Shown here piece by piece: positions 8,475-17,366 of a stretch of 21,827 nt of DNA (position 1 is its first letter; every line of letters begins with the position of its first letter). Under the pieces are notes generated by a model, which did not search any database, had not been told where the DNA came from, and worked only from the letters and a program-made list of their open reading frames with translations. The DNA is taken from NCBI GenBank assembly GCA_003693705.1, contig RBZT01000257.1, positions 1 to 21,827 of the forward strand. The letters are read 5' to 3'. Origin of the DNA: Polymyxa betae (Eukaryota > Endomyxa > Phytomyxea > Plasmodiophorida > Plasmodiophoridae). Position numbers and translations under genes: made by a program.

Positions 8475-8667
8475 CTGGGTCTAGCCAGCGTACCCGCCCA
8501 ATCAAGATATTAGTGGTGGAAAAACCCAAGATGCCTGTCGAGTGCCACGACTGAACGAACTCGTGCCTGTCGAATCAAATAATATGTTATATAAAGGAAA
8601 CTATCATTCCCGAAAAGCAGCCTCTCTGTTCACTGCCTTTATCGCTAGGTTGCTACCTCCAATATCA
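8475..8667 (+). repeat. 5' LTR of copia C (left end truncated)
   Basis: Aligns with 13090-13282, about 90% identical by eye, including the long identical block from CATTCCCGAAAAGCAGCC onward for 33 bp, and ends in CAATATCA. It lacks the first 59 bp that the 3' LTR has. The primer binding site starts at the next base. Confidence 0.85.
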
Positions 8668-8684
8668 GGGTATGGGCCCAGCAA
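8668..8684 (+). promoter_or_regulatory. Primer binding site complementary to the anticodon arm of initiator tRNA-Met
   Basis: Immediately after the LTR end CA comes GGGTATGGGCCCAGCA. The segment TATGGGCCCAGC is complementary to GCTGGGCCCATA, the conserved anticodon stem-loop of eukaryotic initiator tRNA-Met; one T is missing relative to the full complement GGGTTATGGGCCCAGC. Drosophila copia is known to prime on an internally cleaved half of the same tRNA using this region. The gag ATG lies at 8693. Confidence 0.8.
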
Positions 8685-8692
8685 CACAGCAG

Positions 8693-9660
8693 ATGGCTGA
8701 GACACGGGTATCAAGTATGCAACTTACTACTTAAGTTTGATCCTACTCTAACTGGCAACTGTGGCGACGAAAGGTGATCATCGGTATGAGACGCGTGTAC
8801 GCTTACGCTTTCATGAAAAGCGACGAACCCAGACCCTCTCAAGCACCCGGTTCTCAATCTGAGTCAAAGGAACTGCACAGCGCGCAGCTTCGGCTTTCGG
8901 AGAAAACTATCAACTTCGTAACAGCCAAAATGAAACTCAAGGCATCGCCAAATGATGAGATAGCTAAGGCAGCCCTGAGCGCAGCTCAAGTTGAACATGA
9001 AGACGCAACGAACGACTACTCCAGCGCTTTCGAAGAACAACAGCTGACACAATATACACAGAAAGGACTGAAGATGTAGCAGACTGGGATAGGGGCCACG
9101 ACCTGGCGTACCACATGTTGATCATGTCCCTTTCTGAGAACTACAAAATGCTCACGATCAACTGCTCCGATCTCCCATCAACATGGCACAAGTTGGAGCA
9201 ACACTTCGAAGGAAAGGCCGCCGCCGACGTTCTCGCAGCGGAAGCCGAACTGAGCAACCTCAGCATCTCAGACAAAGACGACACTCGTTTTCCTGAACTC
9301 AGTGCGTTTAATATGTAGAACACTGACGAGCGTTGGTGCACCCATCTGCGACCAAAAGCTTTTCCAGACGATCATTATCAAACTACCATCGAAGATGAAC
9401 GTGATCAAGGACACCATCCTATACGGACCAATCCAATTTCAGACATGGGCTTCTCTGGAACAGACCCTAATCAGCTACGCCAAAAATAACCCATCGGCCA
9501 AACAACCTGAGTACGCGAGCACGGCCAGGCTGAAGAAGTCATGCAGACATTGTAAACGCGACGGACACACATTCGCCGAGCGTCTTGCGAAAGATAACGT
9601 CTGCAACATTTGTGACAAGAACGGGCACTTCCCAAAACGCTGTAAGCCAAAGAAAAAGAA
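8693..9660 (+). pseudogene. Copia C: gag with zinc knuckles
   Basis: Starts at ATG 8693 just behind the primer site. Typical copia gag features follow: NWQLWRRKVIIGMRRVYAY (the W..W helix), then in shifted frames HDLAYHMLIMSLSENYKML, LPSTWHKLEQHFEGKAA, CDQKLFQTIIIKLP and TWASLEQTLISYAKN. Two CCHC-type knuckles come near the end: the second, CNICDKNGHFPKRC, is intact (C-x2-C-x4-H-x4-C), while the first, CRHCKRDGHTFAER, has lost its last cysteine. Breaks: TAA and TGA near 8735-8742, TAG at 9077-9079 with a frameshift, TAG at 9316-9318 with a shift back. The second half is in frame with protease in one gag-pol reading frame. Confidence 0.8.
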
Positions 9661-10665
9661 CAATGATAAGAAGGGCCTAGAGCACCTGACCAATTACGCG
9701 TTCATGGCCGAATCGAAGCCCCGACCGACGCCGACCAGCTGGATCATCGACTCTGGAGCGACGGCATCAATCAGCGCTGAGATCAAGGCCTCAAAGGCAT
9801 CCAACGGAGAGACGATCACTATCGCAGACGGGCGTAAACTCCCAGTCCTCGGACACGGATCTGCGAACATCGGTTTCACGATCAGCGACGTGTTATGTGT
9901 ACCATCAGCGAGCCGAAACTTACAGTCTATAGGGAAAGCTTGTGATGACGGGGAATTTGACAACGCGATCTTCGACAATACCGGGTGCCGGTTGTATAAG
10001 GCCGGCATGTTAATCGCGACCGCCCAGAAGAACAATGGACTGTACGAGTTCGACCACAATTCTGTTGAACAATGGGTTCATGCGGCTTCTCAAACGGAGC
10101 TTTGGCCCAAGCGGCTCGCCCACATTCCTGAACGTACCCTGCACGAGATGGAGACTAAGAAACTCGCAATCGGAATAGAACATGGTCCCAACAAGAGGTG
10201 CGAGGGCTGCGAAACCGGAAAACTGTGTCGACTACCCTTTCGAACGCGAAATGAAGATCACCGCAGTTCGGAGCCAGGGAGAGTACTACACACCGACCAG
10301 TGCTCCTACCCAGAGTTCAGCATCCAAGGTAATAAATACAGCATGCCCATAATTGATGAGTACACTCGCTTTGTCACAGTGTCCTTCATGAAGTGCAAAT
10401 CCGAGGCGGCAGAACTCCTCAAATGCATCCGTTAGTACGAAACCTTCACCGGCAACAAGGTCAGCGTGATCCAAACCGACAGCGGAGAAGAGTTCACCCC
10501 CAATAACCTTCAAGACCAACTGGACCAAAAGGGCATTCGGCTGCAGACAACGATCCCACACACGCCGCAGCAGAACGGCATCGCAGAGAGAATGAACAAA
10601 ACTCTGAACGACATTGCACGGACTATGATCATCCAGTCGGGCCTTCCAATAAAATGCTGGCAATT
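9661..10665 (+). pseudogene. Copia C: protease and integrase core
   Basis: The protease active site is WIIDSGATASIS (about 9740-9775), followed by the flap-like ITIADGRKLPVLGHG. The integrase zinc-binding region reads LWPKRLAHIPERTLHEM with CEGCETGKLCRLPF; the first histidine of the HHCC finger (normally LWHKRLGH) is now proline. The catalytic triad is D in LHTDQCSYPE (about 10299), D in VIQTDSGEEF (about 10478) and E in NGIAERMNKTL (about 10586); all three remain. A TAG at 10433-10435 interrupts the core between the first two (CIR-stop-YETF); a C-to-T change of a glutamine codon would explain it. Near 10665 a one-base shift moves the reading to another frame. Confidence 0.88.
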
Positions 10666-11471
10666 CGCGGGTCGCTGCTATAGCTCATGTCACAAACGGT
10701 GTCCCCAACAGCGCCAATAATGGCATTACGCCTTACCAGCTCTGGACCGGGAAAAGACCTGACTTCAGCCACACCAAAGTCTTCGGCTGTCTCGCCTTCG
10801 TTCACATCGCCAGTCACCGGAGACAGAAACTCGCAGCAAAGGCCACAACCTGCACCTTCCTTGGTTACGCGGCGAATCAGAAGGGTTACATATTCCAGGA
10901 CGACGGATCTGGAGACACTATTACCGCGCGTGACGCCAACTTCGATGAACACTACTTACCTCACACGAGCAACGACTCAGTAGCGAAGCCGCCAGCTGTG
11001 CATGACATGTATGAACAGGTCCGCGAATCTGCGACAGTGCACACCCACGAAACAACAGAATCTATGACCACACGACAGGCAGCCGACGAGCCCGATCTCA
11101 ACGACGCTGATGTCGCAGCAGTGAACTCTCAGCAGAGCCACAACACGCATAAAGACTCGAGCGCTGATCCCGAGGAACCAGAAGCAATACACTGTGAAGA
11201 GTCAGAGCCTGCCCGAAAACCAGAACAAGATCACCAACCAAAAGGAGCTGCGCGCATTAAAACTACACAGCGTCCATCCTTCTCTAGCCTGACCTTGTCG
11301 ACAGCCCAAAAGTCCCGATCGATTACCCGGAGCATGTCACAACAAGGCCCACTTTCCGCATTCGCAGCAACGATGATGAAGGAGCCGACGACCAACGAAG
11401 ACGCAATCAGTTCGAGGAGGCGGGAACACTGGTTGACGGCAATGAAGGAGGAATACGACTCATTCATATGA
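10666..11471 (+). pseudogene. Copia C: integrase C-terminus and hinge before RT
   Basis: After the shift the frame continues without a stop to 11471: AHVTNGVPNSANNGITPYQL, then WTGKRPDFSHTKVFGCLAFV, then CTFLGYAANQKGYIFQDD, then TARDANFDEHYLP. These are the standard 'N.ITPYELWTGKKP...H.+VFGC.A' and 'C.FLGY....KGY' blocks. A hydrophilic hinge of about 140 residues follows, rich in E, D, Q and T. The first RT helix REHWLTAMKEEYDSFI ends at an in-frame TGA (11469-11471), exactly where 'ENETW' normally continues. Confidence 0.85.
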
Positions 11472-12440
11472 AACGAGACATTGACGATGTATCGACTGCC
11501 AACAGAACGAAAAGAGATCAAGAACAAATGGGTGTTCAAGGCGAAGACCCAGACCGACGGAACTGTGGACCGATACAAGGCTCGACTAGTAGCGCAAGGT
11601 TTCTCTCAGCGGCACGGGGTTGATTATGACGAATCCTTCTCGCCAGTAGCCAGCATGACGACGATTCGGACTTTGATTAGCCGGTTTGCAGAAGATTGGC
11701 ACGTGCGTCAGATGGATGTTGATAAGCTTACCTGAATGCCAAGCTCGACTTCGAACTATACTTTTCGTAGCCTATAGGATTTGAGGCAGCTGACAGCAAG
11801 GGAGAGCCATTCGTTTGTCGCCTTAATAAGGAAATTTACGGTTGGAAACAAGCGGGCTTAACATGGTGCAATCAAATCACGACATTGTTAACTGACCTCG
11901 GATTCAGCAAATCGCCATCCGATTGTTGCCATTTCATCAAGAGTGGTCGCACACCAATCCTCCTCGCCATCTGGGTTGACGACATTATCTTCGCTTCGAA
12001 AAGCTTAGACCTGATGCACGAATTTGAGAAATGCCTCTCTGAACGACTACGAGTAAAGATACTGGGGAACATCCATCATATCCTAGGTTAGAAGATCAGC
12101 AAGAACCGCGACAGAAACGTGCACGTGACACAGGGCTCATACATAATTCGAGTTTTGGAGCGATACCGAATGCACGACGCGTATCCAGTCAAGACTGCTT
12201 CCCTAAAAGAACAGCAAGCGGCTGACAGCGACGAGACGGACGACTGCGACTTCCCTTACCAGGAGGCGGTTAAGAGTTTGTCTTACATCGCGAACCGAAC
12301 ACGACCCGACATCTCCCAAGCCGTTAACTTCGCCCCCAGATTCGTTGCAATGCCGACGAAGAATAACATCATAGGAGTGAAGCGAATTTTAAGGTATCTG
12401 AAGGGCAGTATCAACACAGGCATATCATTCAGGCCATCCC
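11472..12440 (+). pseudogene. Copia C: reverse transcriptase
   Basis: Conserved blocks in order: NETLTMYRLPTERKEIKNKW, VFKAKTQTDGTVDRYKARLV, AQGFSQRHGVDYDESFSPVA, VRQMDVDK (first palm aspartate), a one-base frameshift near 11730, LNAKLDFELYF, a TAG in place of the glutamine of 'QP.GF' (about 11769), CRLNKEIYGWKQAGLTW, AIWVDDIIFASKS (the catalytic YVDD motif, here WVDD), a TAG near 12091, YIIRVLERYRMHDAYPVKT and YQEAVKSLSYIANRTRPDIS. The motif set is complete, and damage is limited to point stops and one indel, so inactivation seems relatively recent compared with copia A. Confidence 0.88.
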
Positions 12441-13169
12441 GACATTATAACCTGGTTGGATTTGCAGACGCCGATTTCGTTTGTGATCGAGAGGACGCCT
12501 GATCGACATCCGGCTTCGTGTTCATTACAAACGGTCCAATCAGTTGGAAGTCCAAAAGACAGCAACTCGCAGCACTATCAACAACCGAAGCGGAAATTAA
12601 TGCACTAGCAGAGGCTGCAAAAGAGGCCATCTGGCTTCGAAACTTACTCAGCGACATGGGTTTCATTAACAACTACAAGCCGACTACGATTTCCGAGGAC
12701 AACGCCGGCTGCATCGCACTAGTCAACGGGAAGAAGAACGAAACATCTCGCAGTTCGAATCGCCTTCATCCGCGTCCTGGTCGACACTAAGATCATACTA
12801 GTCAAATCCTGTCCGACAACGGAGATGGTCGCAGATCCACTCAACAAGCCATTCGGCGCGACCGACTTCAAGAACAAGACAGCGCACATCATAGCAGCGG
12901 CGGACGGCACTAACATCGTCAGCGGCGACACAGCCGGAGACGACTCTGGCCCCGACGACGGAAACAGCCACGACTCTATCAAGCAGACCGGCCACGACGA
13001 GTATCTCCCCACACCTTGTTCGAGGGAGAGTGTTATGGTTGTGGTGGCTGCGCCAAGCAGTCTTTCTGACGCTGAGGTGCTGGCTGCGCCTGGGTCCAGC
13101 CAGCGTACCCGCCCAATCAAGATATCATTGGTGGCAAAGACCAAGATACCTGTCGAGTGCCACGACTGA
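12441..13169 (+). pseudogene. Copia C: RNase H and C-terminal tail
   Basis: RNase H blocks: LVGFADADFVCDREDA (first catalytic D), a TGA at 12500-12502 where the conserved 'RRST.G' arginine stood (CGA to TGA would explain it), ISWKSKRQQLAALSTTEAEI (E), EDNAGCIALVNGKKN (D). A one-base frameshift near 12745 follows, then HLAVRIAFIRVLVDTKIILV and EMVADPLNKPFG. Beyond the usual end the frame stays open through the polypurine tract into the 3' LTR, giving a hydrophilic tail of about 100 residues, stop at 13167-13169. Confidence 0.85.
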
Positions 13170-13282
13170 ACGAACTCGTGCCTGTCGATACAAATAATGT
13201 ATTAAAGAAAGGAAATTATCATTCCCGAAAAGCAGCCTCTCTGTTCACTGCGTTAATCGCTATATAGCTACCTTCAATATCA
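13031..13282 (+). repeat. 3' LTR of copia C
   Basis: I place the start at TGTTATGG (13031) because it directly follows the purine run CGAGGGAGAG, the usual copia polypurine-tract/LTR junction. The end is CAATATCA at 13282, so ends are TG...CA, length 252 bp. TGGCTGCGCC occurs twice inside (13045 and 13081). The pol reading frame runs on into the LTR to a stop at 13169. The last three bases overlap an ATG that may be the gag start of the host gypsy element. Confidence 0.75.
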
Positions 13283-14559
13283 TGTCTACGGATGGTCGAA
13301 CTGGTAGTTATCGCAATCCAAACGTTGCAGTACCCTTGTCCTGAACTGAATAGATTCGCCAAGGAGGCGATAGTCTCTTATCTCAACCAATATTAGTGGT
13401 ATTGCACAATTCATGATGATGGAATTGCAGACGGATCGATTGACCCGAAAATAAAGCCGCGTTCAATTAAATCGGCGGTTCATCCGAGCACCCTTACTTT
13501 AATTAGTGACTTGTTGTTAAAGGTGTGCAAAGATGAAGTAGACTCGGAGCAGCTGTTGAGCTGGATGCGCAACAAAGTTGGGAAAACGGAGCCCGATCCT
13601 GGGTCCATGAGTACCATTCTGAAGCGTAAGTTGGCTGGGATAGTGAAATTGGGCGGCAGGAATGATCCTGAGGATCTTATCGTTCGTCTGTTTAATACCT
13701 TCAACGAAACCGTAGCTAATAAAGGGCGGGCCTCAGCTTTCGATGGAACGGATGGCCGCAAACTGAAAATCCAATACTTGGTCGACGATATGCGTGGTGA
13801 ACCTACACTGCATCAGCTAGTTAAAGATGCTCTTGGAAAGGACTCGAAGCGTAATCGTGACGAAATCCGATTCTTCGAGATAGCCTGCGCGGAAGCATTT
13901 TGTGCTCACAAACTTCGCAACGCTGAAGAGATTATTTCCGCACGTGATGGAGTCAAGAAACGCATGAGTAGTTCTGGGAAATACAAAGCTGATTGTAACG
14001 AGCCGAAGAGCAAAAAACCGAAGCAGAGTAAAAAGCCTATAGCCACTCCGAAATCGAAAGGCAAATGTCTACAATGTGGCTCTGAAGATCACAAAAAGGA
14101 GGAATGCCCTAAGAAGCCCAGCGCTGAGCGTCAGCGACCGTTATTAGAGCAACTCAAGCAGGCTAAGGGCTCGTTTGGCAACCACCACCGGAATTCCGTA
14201 GCGGAAAATTCCTGAGATTGTTTCCGCAGGCAGTGACCTGCGGACAAATTCGACGGAATTCCGGCGCCGCCTACGGAATTCCGGTTTCCTCTGTCCACGC
14301 TCTCCAAACACTCAAATCGCCGGAAATTCGGAAATTTCCGTTTTTCTGGCGAAAACTGCGGAATTCCACAGTTTTCCGCTGCTGCCAAACGAGCCCTAAA
14401 GTTGCGGAAGCAAAAGTCAATAAACCAACTGGTTCCATGTATACTGGACTCTTGATTAAGATCAGGAAACGTGGGGCAGAATCTGACAATTCAGAAATTG
14501 TTATTGAGATTCAAGTGAAAATTTCTAATATGTCATTCTTGCCCAGCATTATTGGATAA
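13283..14559 (+). pseudogene. Gypsy 2: gag with CCHC zinc knuckle, split by a MITE
   Basis: A possible start ATG lies at 13282-13284, overlapping the copia LTR end. Traces of gag (ELNRFAKEAIVSYLNQY, stop TAG, WYCTIHDDGI) are followed by a long open part: SDLLLKVCKDEVDSEQLLSW, RFFEIACAEAFCAHKLRNAE, then a lysine-rich region and the zinc knuckle CLQCGSEDHKKEEC (C-x2-C-x4-H-x4-C, about 14068-14109). The MITE at 14167 shifts the frame and causes the stop at 14215. After the MITE the same protein continues in the frame that is open to 14559 (AEAKVNKPTG, SEIVIEIQVKIS). Removing the MITE plus one TAA copy would keep the frame open, which shows that the MITE came second. Confidence 0.8.
14167..14396. 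mobile_element. Tourist-like (PIF/Harbinger-derived) MITE, 230 bp, with TAA target duplication
   Basis: Left end GGGCTCGTTTGGCAACC and right end GCTGCCAAACGAGCCC form a terminal inverted repeat of about 15 bp (GGGCTCGTTTGGCA). TAA flanks it on both sides (14164-14166 and 14397-14399), matching the TWA target duplication of PIF/Harbinger elements. It has no coding capacity. Inside, GGAATTCC occurs four times (14190, 14255, 14275, 14360) with further CGGAA/TTCCG variants, so the interior can fold extensively. It interrupts the gypsy 2 gag frame. Confidence 0.9.
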
Positions 14560-14893
14560 TGGCTCGGATGCGACCATAATACCGAAATCAATTGCACTTG
14601 AGGCAGAGAAACTGGATCCTGAAAATTTCGAGATTCAGAAACTACCAGAGCCAGAGATCGCGACTCTTGCTGGTAAAACGTCGTTCGAATTGCATGAGAC
14701 GATGAGTCTAGACCTACTACTGATGAGTATGGCAGGTGCGATAACGTTACGAAATTGTAAATGTTACGTCTGGGAAGTCCCCAACCAGGACATCATAATA
14801 GGAAGAGACTTATTGTTAGAAATTGGCATCACACCTGAGCAAGCTCTGGAGATGTTAATTGATTCGATGGAATGTGAGAGAGAAGCCACTTAA
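14540..14893 (+). pseudogene. Gypsy 2: retropepsin-like protease
   Basis: After a one-base shift near 14545 the sequence gives ALLDNGSDATIIPKSIA, the aspartic-protease active site (D-N-G-S here, where most families have D-S/T-G). It is followed by LHETMSLDLLLMSMAGAITL and CYVWEVPNQDIIIGRDLLLE, the conserved hydrophobic IIGRDLL strand. The dimeric enzyme would cut the gag-pol polyprotein. The frame ends at 14893 and the linker to RT is broken by further stops (14893-15085). The same strand motif appears in gypsy 1 at about 144-186. Confidence 0.75.
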
Positions 14894-15084
14894 AAATGGA
14901 GATCTAACCACTGAGTACGGCCTTGATCACGCCAAGGAGTTGGGAACATCTGAAATGGAATCTGGTTCTCCAGATATCGGAATGATACCGAAGAAGAAAT
15001 GCAATTGGCTATAATCGGCTGATTAATAAAGCTGTCGAAAAAGGACTGCCAATCGAATGGCAATGCCGGCTAAGGGAGCTCATC

Positions 15085-15348
15085 ATGAAATATAGGAATG
15101 TATTTCGATTGAAATTATCCAATGATCCTCCAACCTCAGTCACACCCTTAAAATCTGAGTTGTTTAACAACCCCAAACACATTAAAGGTCCAAATCGAAA
15201 TATGGAAGACAGCAGAGTGAATTTCTGGATGAATTTGTTAGTAAACTCTTGGAATATGGATTGGTTTATGAGAATAGGAATAGCAAATGGGCGTCACCAG
15301 TTGTGGTGGTACAGAAACCGGGAGATCGTGGTTATCGAATAAATGTGT
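15085..15348 (+). pseudogene. Gypsy 2: linker and first block of RT
   Basis: MKYRNVFRLKLSNDPPTSVT is the linker also present in gypsy 1. A shift near 15200 leads to EFVSKLLEYGLVYENRNSKW, then ASPVVVVQKPGDRGYRI, the first RT block. At 15348 the domain is cut by the 486-bp insertion and resumes at 15835. Confidence 0.78.
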
Positions 15349-15834
15349 CCGGTAAAGGCTCTGAAAGTCTTCGAGTCGCAGACCTTTGAGCCTAAAGTTG
15401 TGCTGGAGCCTCCGAATGCTGTCAGTCATATCCAAAGATCTGTCGAACTTTTCGAAGCCCACTAAAACTACCTCCAAACAGTTTCACAGACTTTTGAATT
15501 AATCCCTTTTCTGTAGTTCTAAGATTTCTATGGAAATTGATCTGTTGCCAGAATCAAGTGCTGTATATTTTCAGGCAGATGGGAATTCCGAGCTAGCTCC
15601 AAGGAGTTCTCCTTGACCGCAAGAGAAGGTATGGATTAGGTGAAGGCCAGCTGCTCGCAGAGGTGATGGCTATAACCGGTTTACATCTTCCATTAGCTGA
15701 ACGATAAAAAATTCAACAGGAAGAGATCCATATTTTCAAAAAATAAATCTGTGTACTGTATTCAGCGATTTTTACGAGTGACTGGGTGATCTGACCGACC
15801 TTTGCAAAGATCTGTTACATTTGGGGACACCTTT
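15349..15834. mobile_element. 486-bp insertion of unknown type within the RT domain
   Basis: AATGTGT occurs at 15342-15348 and again at 15835-15841. RT protein similarity stops at the first copy (GYRI) and resumes at the second (CVDLRKVNKQ), so the stretch between behaves as an insertion with a 7-bp target duplication. The insert has no clear terminal inverted repeats. A frame of 79 codons on the minus strand (15238-15477) and short plus-strand frames exist, but I recognise none of them. An alternative reading is a solo LTR with ends TGTCC...GGACA (15346-15829); its flanks would then not match. Confidence 0.55.
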
Positions 15835-16330
15835 AATGTGTGTAGATTTACGAAAAGTCAACAAGCAATGCCATTCCACGATGTTGCCGATGCCACACCT
15901 TGAAGCCATCGTTCAATATTGTGCTGATAAGCAGTATTGGTTCGCAATGGATGCCTTTAAATGTTTCTGGATAATGCCGCTACATCCAGACTCTCAGGAG
16001 ATGATGAGCTTTGCGATTGACAGAGGTGTTTACACTCCTTCTAGAAGCATTCAGGGCCATCTAAACTCCACAATCCAATTCAAGCACGAATGTCAGAAAT
16101 AATTGCTGAAATAATGTATAAATCATTGATTATATGGGTTGACGATCTCTTGGGATACACCCGCACGCTAAATGAGTGGTCTGAAGCTCTACGAAAATTA
16201 TTAGAATTAGCTGAAAAGTCTAGGTTAAAGCTAAACATCGATTGATGCGAGCTAGTTCTTTCGGAACTGAAATTTGCTGGTAATTCTTCATATCAACGGG
16301 CGCCAAACACGACCCAGATTGCATTAAGGC
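15835..16330 (+). pseudogene. Gypsy 2: RT palm with catalytic VDD motif
   Basis: CVDLRKVNKQCHSTMLPMPH, then LEAIVQYCADKQYWFAMDAF, then KCFWIMPLHPDSQEMMSFAI and DRGVYTPSR are the fingers/palm blocks of gypsy RT (the aspartate in AMDAF is the first catalytic residue). After a frameshift near 16085 comes MSEIIAEIMYKSLIIWVDDL and LGYTRTLNEWSEALRKLLEL. WVDD is the catalytic pair in this family, which often has W instead of Y. A TGA at 16243-16245 follows. The phrase 'IW(V/L)DDLLGY' is what I know from oomycete gypsy elements. Confidence 0.85.
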
Positions 16331-16645
16331 GTTATGTTAATGCAGATCGGTACACCACAGAAGGCTAGTGATTTACAGCAATTTCTAAGTAGTGTACAGT
16401 GGATGCAAAGACACATTCCAGAGTACCATTGCTTAGTGGGAAAATTGCAGGATGTTTTTGAAAATGCAGTGAGAAATCAAACGAAGAGAACTAAATCGAT
16501 TGGTAGAAGTATAACGCTCAGCAAACGCGGCTGCGGTCTTGAACAGCATAATGCGTTTAAATAACTGAAAGAAGCGATTGCTAATTCGGTTCAGCTTGCA
16601 TTTCCAAAATCGGACTATATCCAATGCATTTTCACATGCTGAATT
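16331..16645 (+). pseudogene. Gypsy 2: RT thumb and start of RNase H
   Basis: ASDLQQFLSSVQWMQRHIPE, then YHCLVGKLQDVFENAVRNQT, then KRGCGLEQHNAFK, a TAA at 16561-16563, and LKEAIANSVQLAFPKSDYIQ. This matches the thumb/connection block ('L..FL....WMR..IP.Y..L..PL..LL......F..LK.AL...V.L..P'). The RNase H domain proper begins with CIFT (normally CLFTDAS) and is lost at about 16645, where unrelated sequence begins. Confidence 0.82.
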
Positions 16646-16954
16646 CCAACCTGCTACCCTGGTCGTGGACCCTGGGGCGACGCATGGCCACACACAACAG
16701 ACACCGCAACCCTGCATATCGCCCACAGTGACACAATGATGCCAACAGTGCCAACAGCTTGCATGGTATGTCCGTGGCGGAGTTTATTGCTTATATGACA
16801 GTGCCCTATTCTATTATCCATATATAATGGCCATCGAGCCCAGAATACATTCATTCATCTATTTACTCCCTTCCTGTAACGTCTTCCTTTCTATCTTTCG
16901 ATTAAGACCCTGGTCCTTCAGCCCTGCTGTCTAACAGAACACACATATACAAGA
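16646..16954. repeat. LTR-like or promoter-like filler sequence inside gypsy 2
   Basis: About 310 bp without coding similarity separate the RNase H start from the integrase end. It has a TATA-like box (CATATATAATGG, about 16819-16830) followed by a pyrimidine-rich segment rich in CATT and TTCC motifs, a layout often seen in LTRs. It may be a solo LTR that later lost gypsy sequence around it, or DNA captured at a deletion junction. No target duplication is visible. Confidence 0.3.
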
Positions 16955-17366
16955 CTTGTTAAAATCTTTATTCTCTGAATTTAGATGGGATATCTCGCAG
17001 TGGCCTTGGCTGGTCCTTCATGTGCAGCATACACTGAACCACAGAAGCCAGGCCAGGTTAGGAAACCGTGCTCCGGTTGAGTTAAAAACTGGACAGCCTC
17101 TTGATAATTCCTAGCAGGATGTGATTCGGATGCATGTGGCTGACTTGATGCCAGTCGCGCCGCCATCGACCGCCGTGATAGAGCAGCACTATGATCGTTT
17201 GATCAAAGCGCTGGCTGAATTTCATAAAACTGCGAACGTGTTTACTAATAATGAAAGATATAAAAAACGGCAAAAATCGACTAAAAATCGCATGATAAAT
17301 CTGGAAGTGGGGAGTATGTACTCGAATCAGTATCGGATCCAAACAGAGCACCTGGCTGCAAAATGA
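16955..17366 (+). pseudogene. Gypsy 2: C-terminal half of integrase
   Basis: LLKSLFSEFRWDISQWPWLV, then LHVQHTLNHRSQARLGNRAP and VELKTGQPLDN are the end of the integrase core; gypsy 1 has the same block at 730-880. A stop (TAG, about 17113) is followed by VADLMPVAPPSTAVIEQHYD, then RLIKALAEFHKTANVFTNNE and KNRMINLEVGSMYS, the helical C-terminal region preceding the SH3-like fold. All three catalytic acidic residues lie in the lost part. Stop at 17366. Confidence 0.8.

Larger units (their letters stand above)
8475..13282 (+). mobile_element. Ty1/copia element C, nearly full length
   Basis: About 4.8 kb with a direct repeat of 193 bp at each end, a primer binding site right after the 5' LTR, gag, protease, integrase, RT and RNase H in copia order (integrase before RT), a polypurine tract (CGAGGGAGAG at 13021-13030) and a 3' LTR. 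The frame is broken by several stops and frameshifts, so it is not autonomous. The first 59 bases of the 3' LTR (13031-13089) have no counterpart at the left end, so the 5' LTR is truncated. It inserted exactly at the beginning of the gypsy 2 gag region. Confidence 0.9.

Noticed and set aside
9475-10059. Minus-strand ORFs opposite copia C protease and integrase
   Set aside because: The plus strand carries the conserved motifs; the opposite frames are by-products of codon composition.
12745-12770. tRNA-like GTTCGAATC
   Set aside because: It lies inside the copia C pol reading frame, which explains the sequence; no cloverleaf surrounds it.
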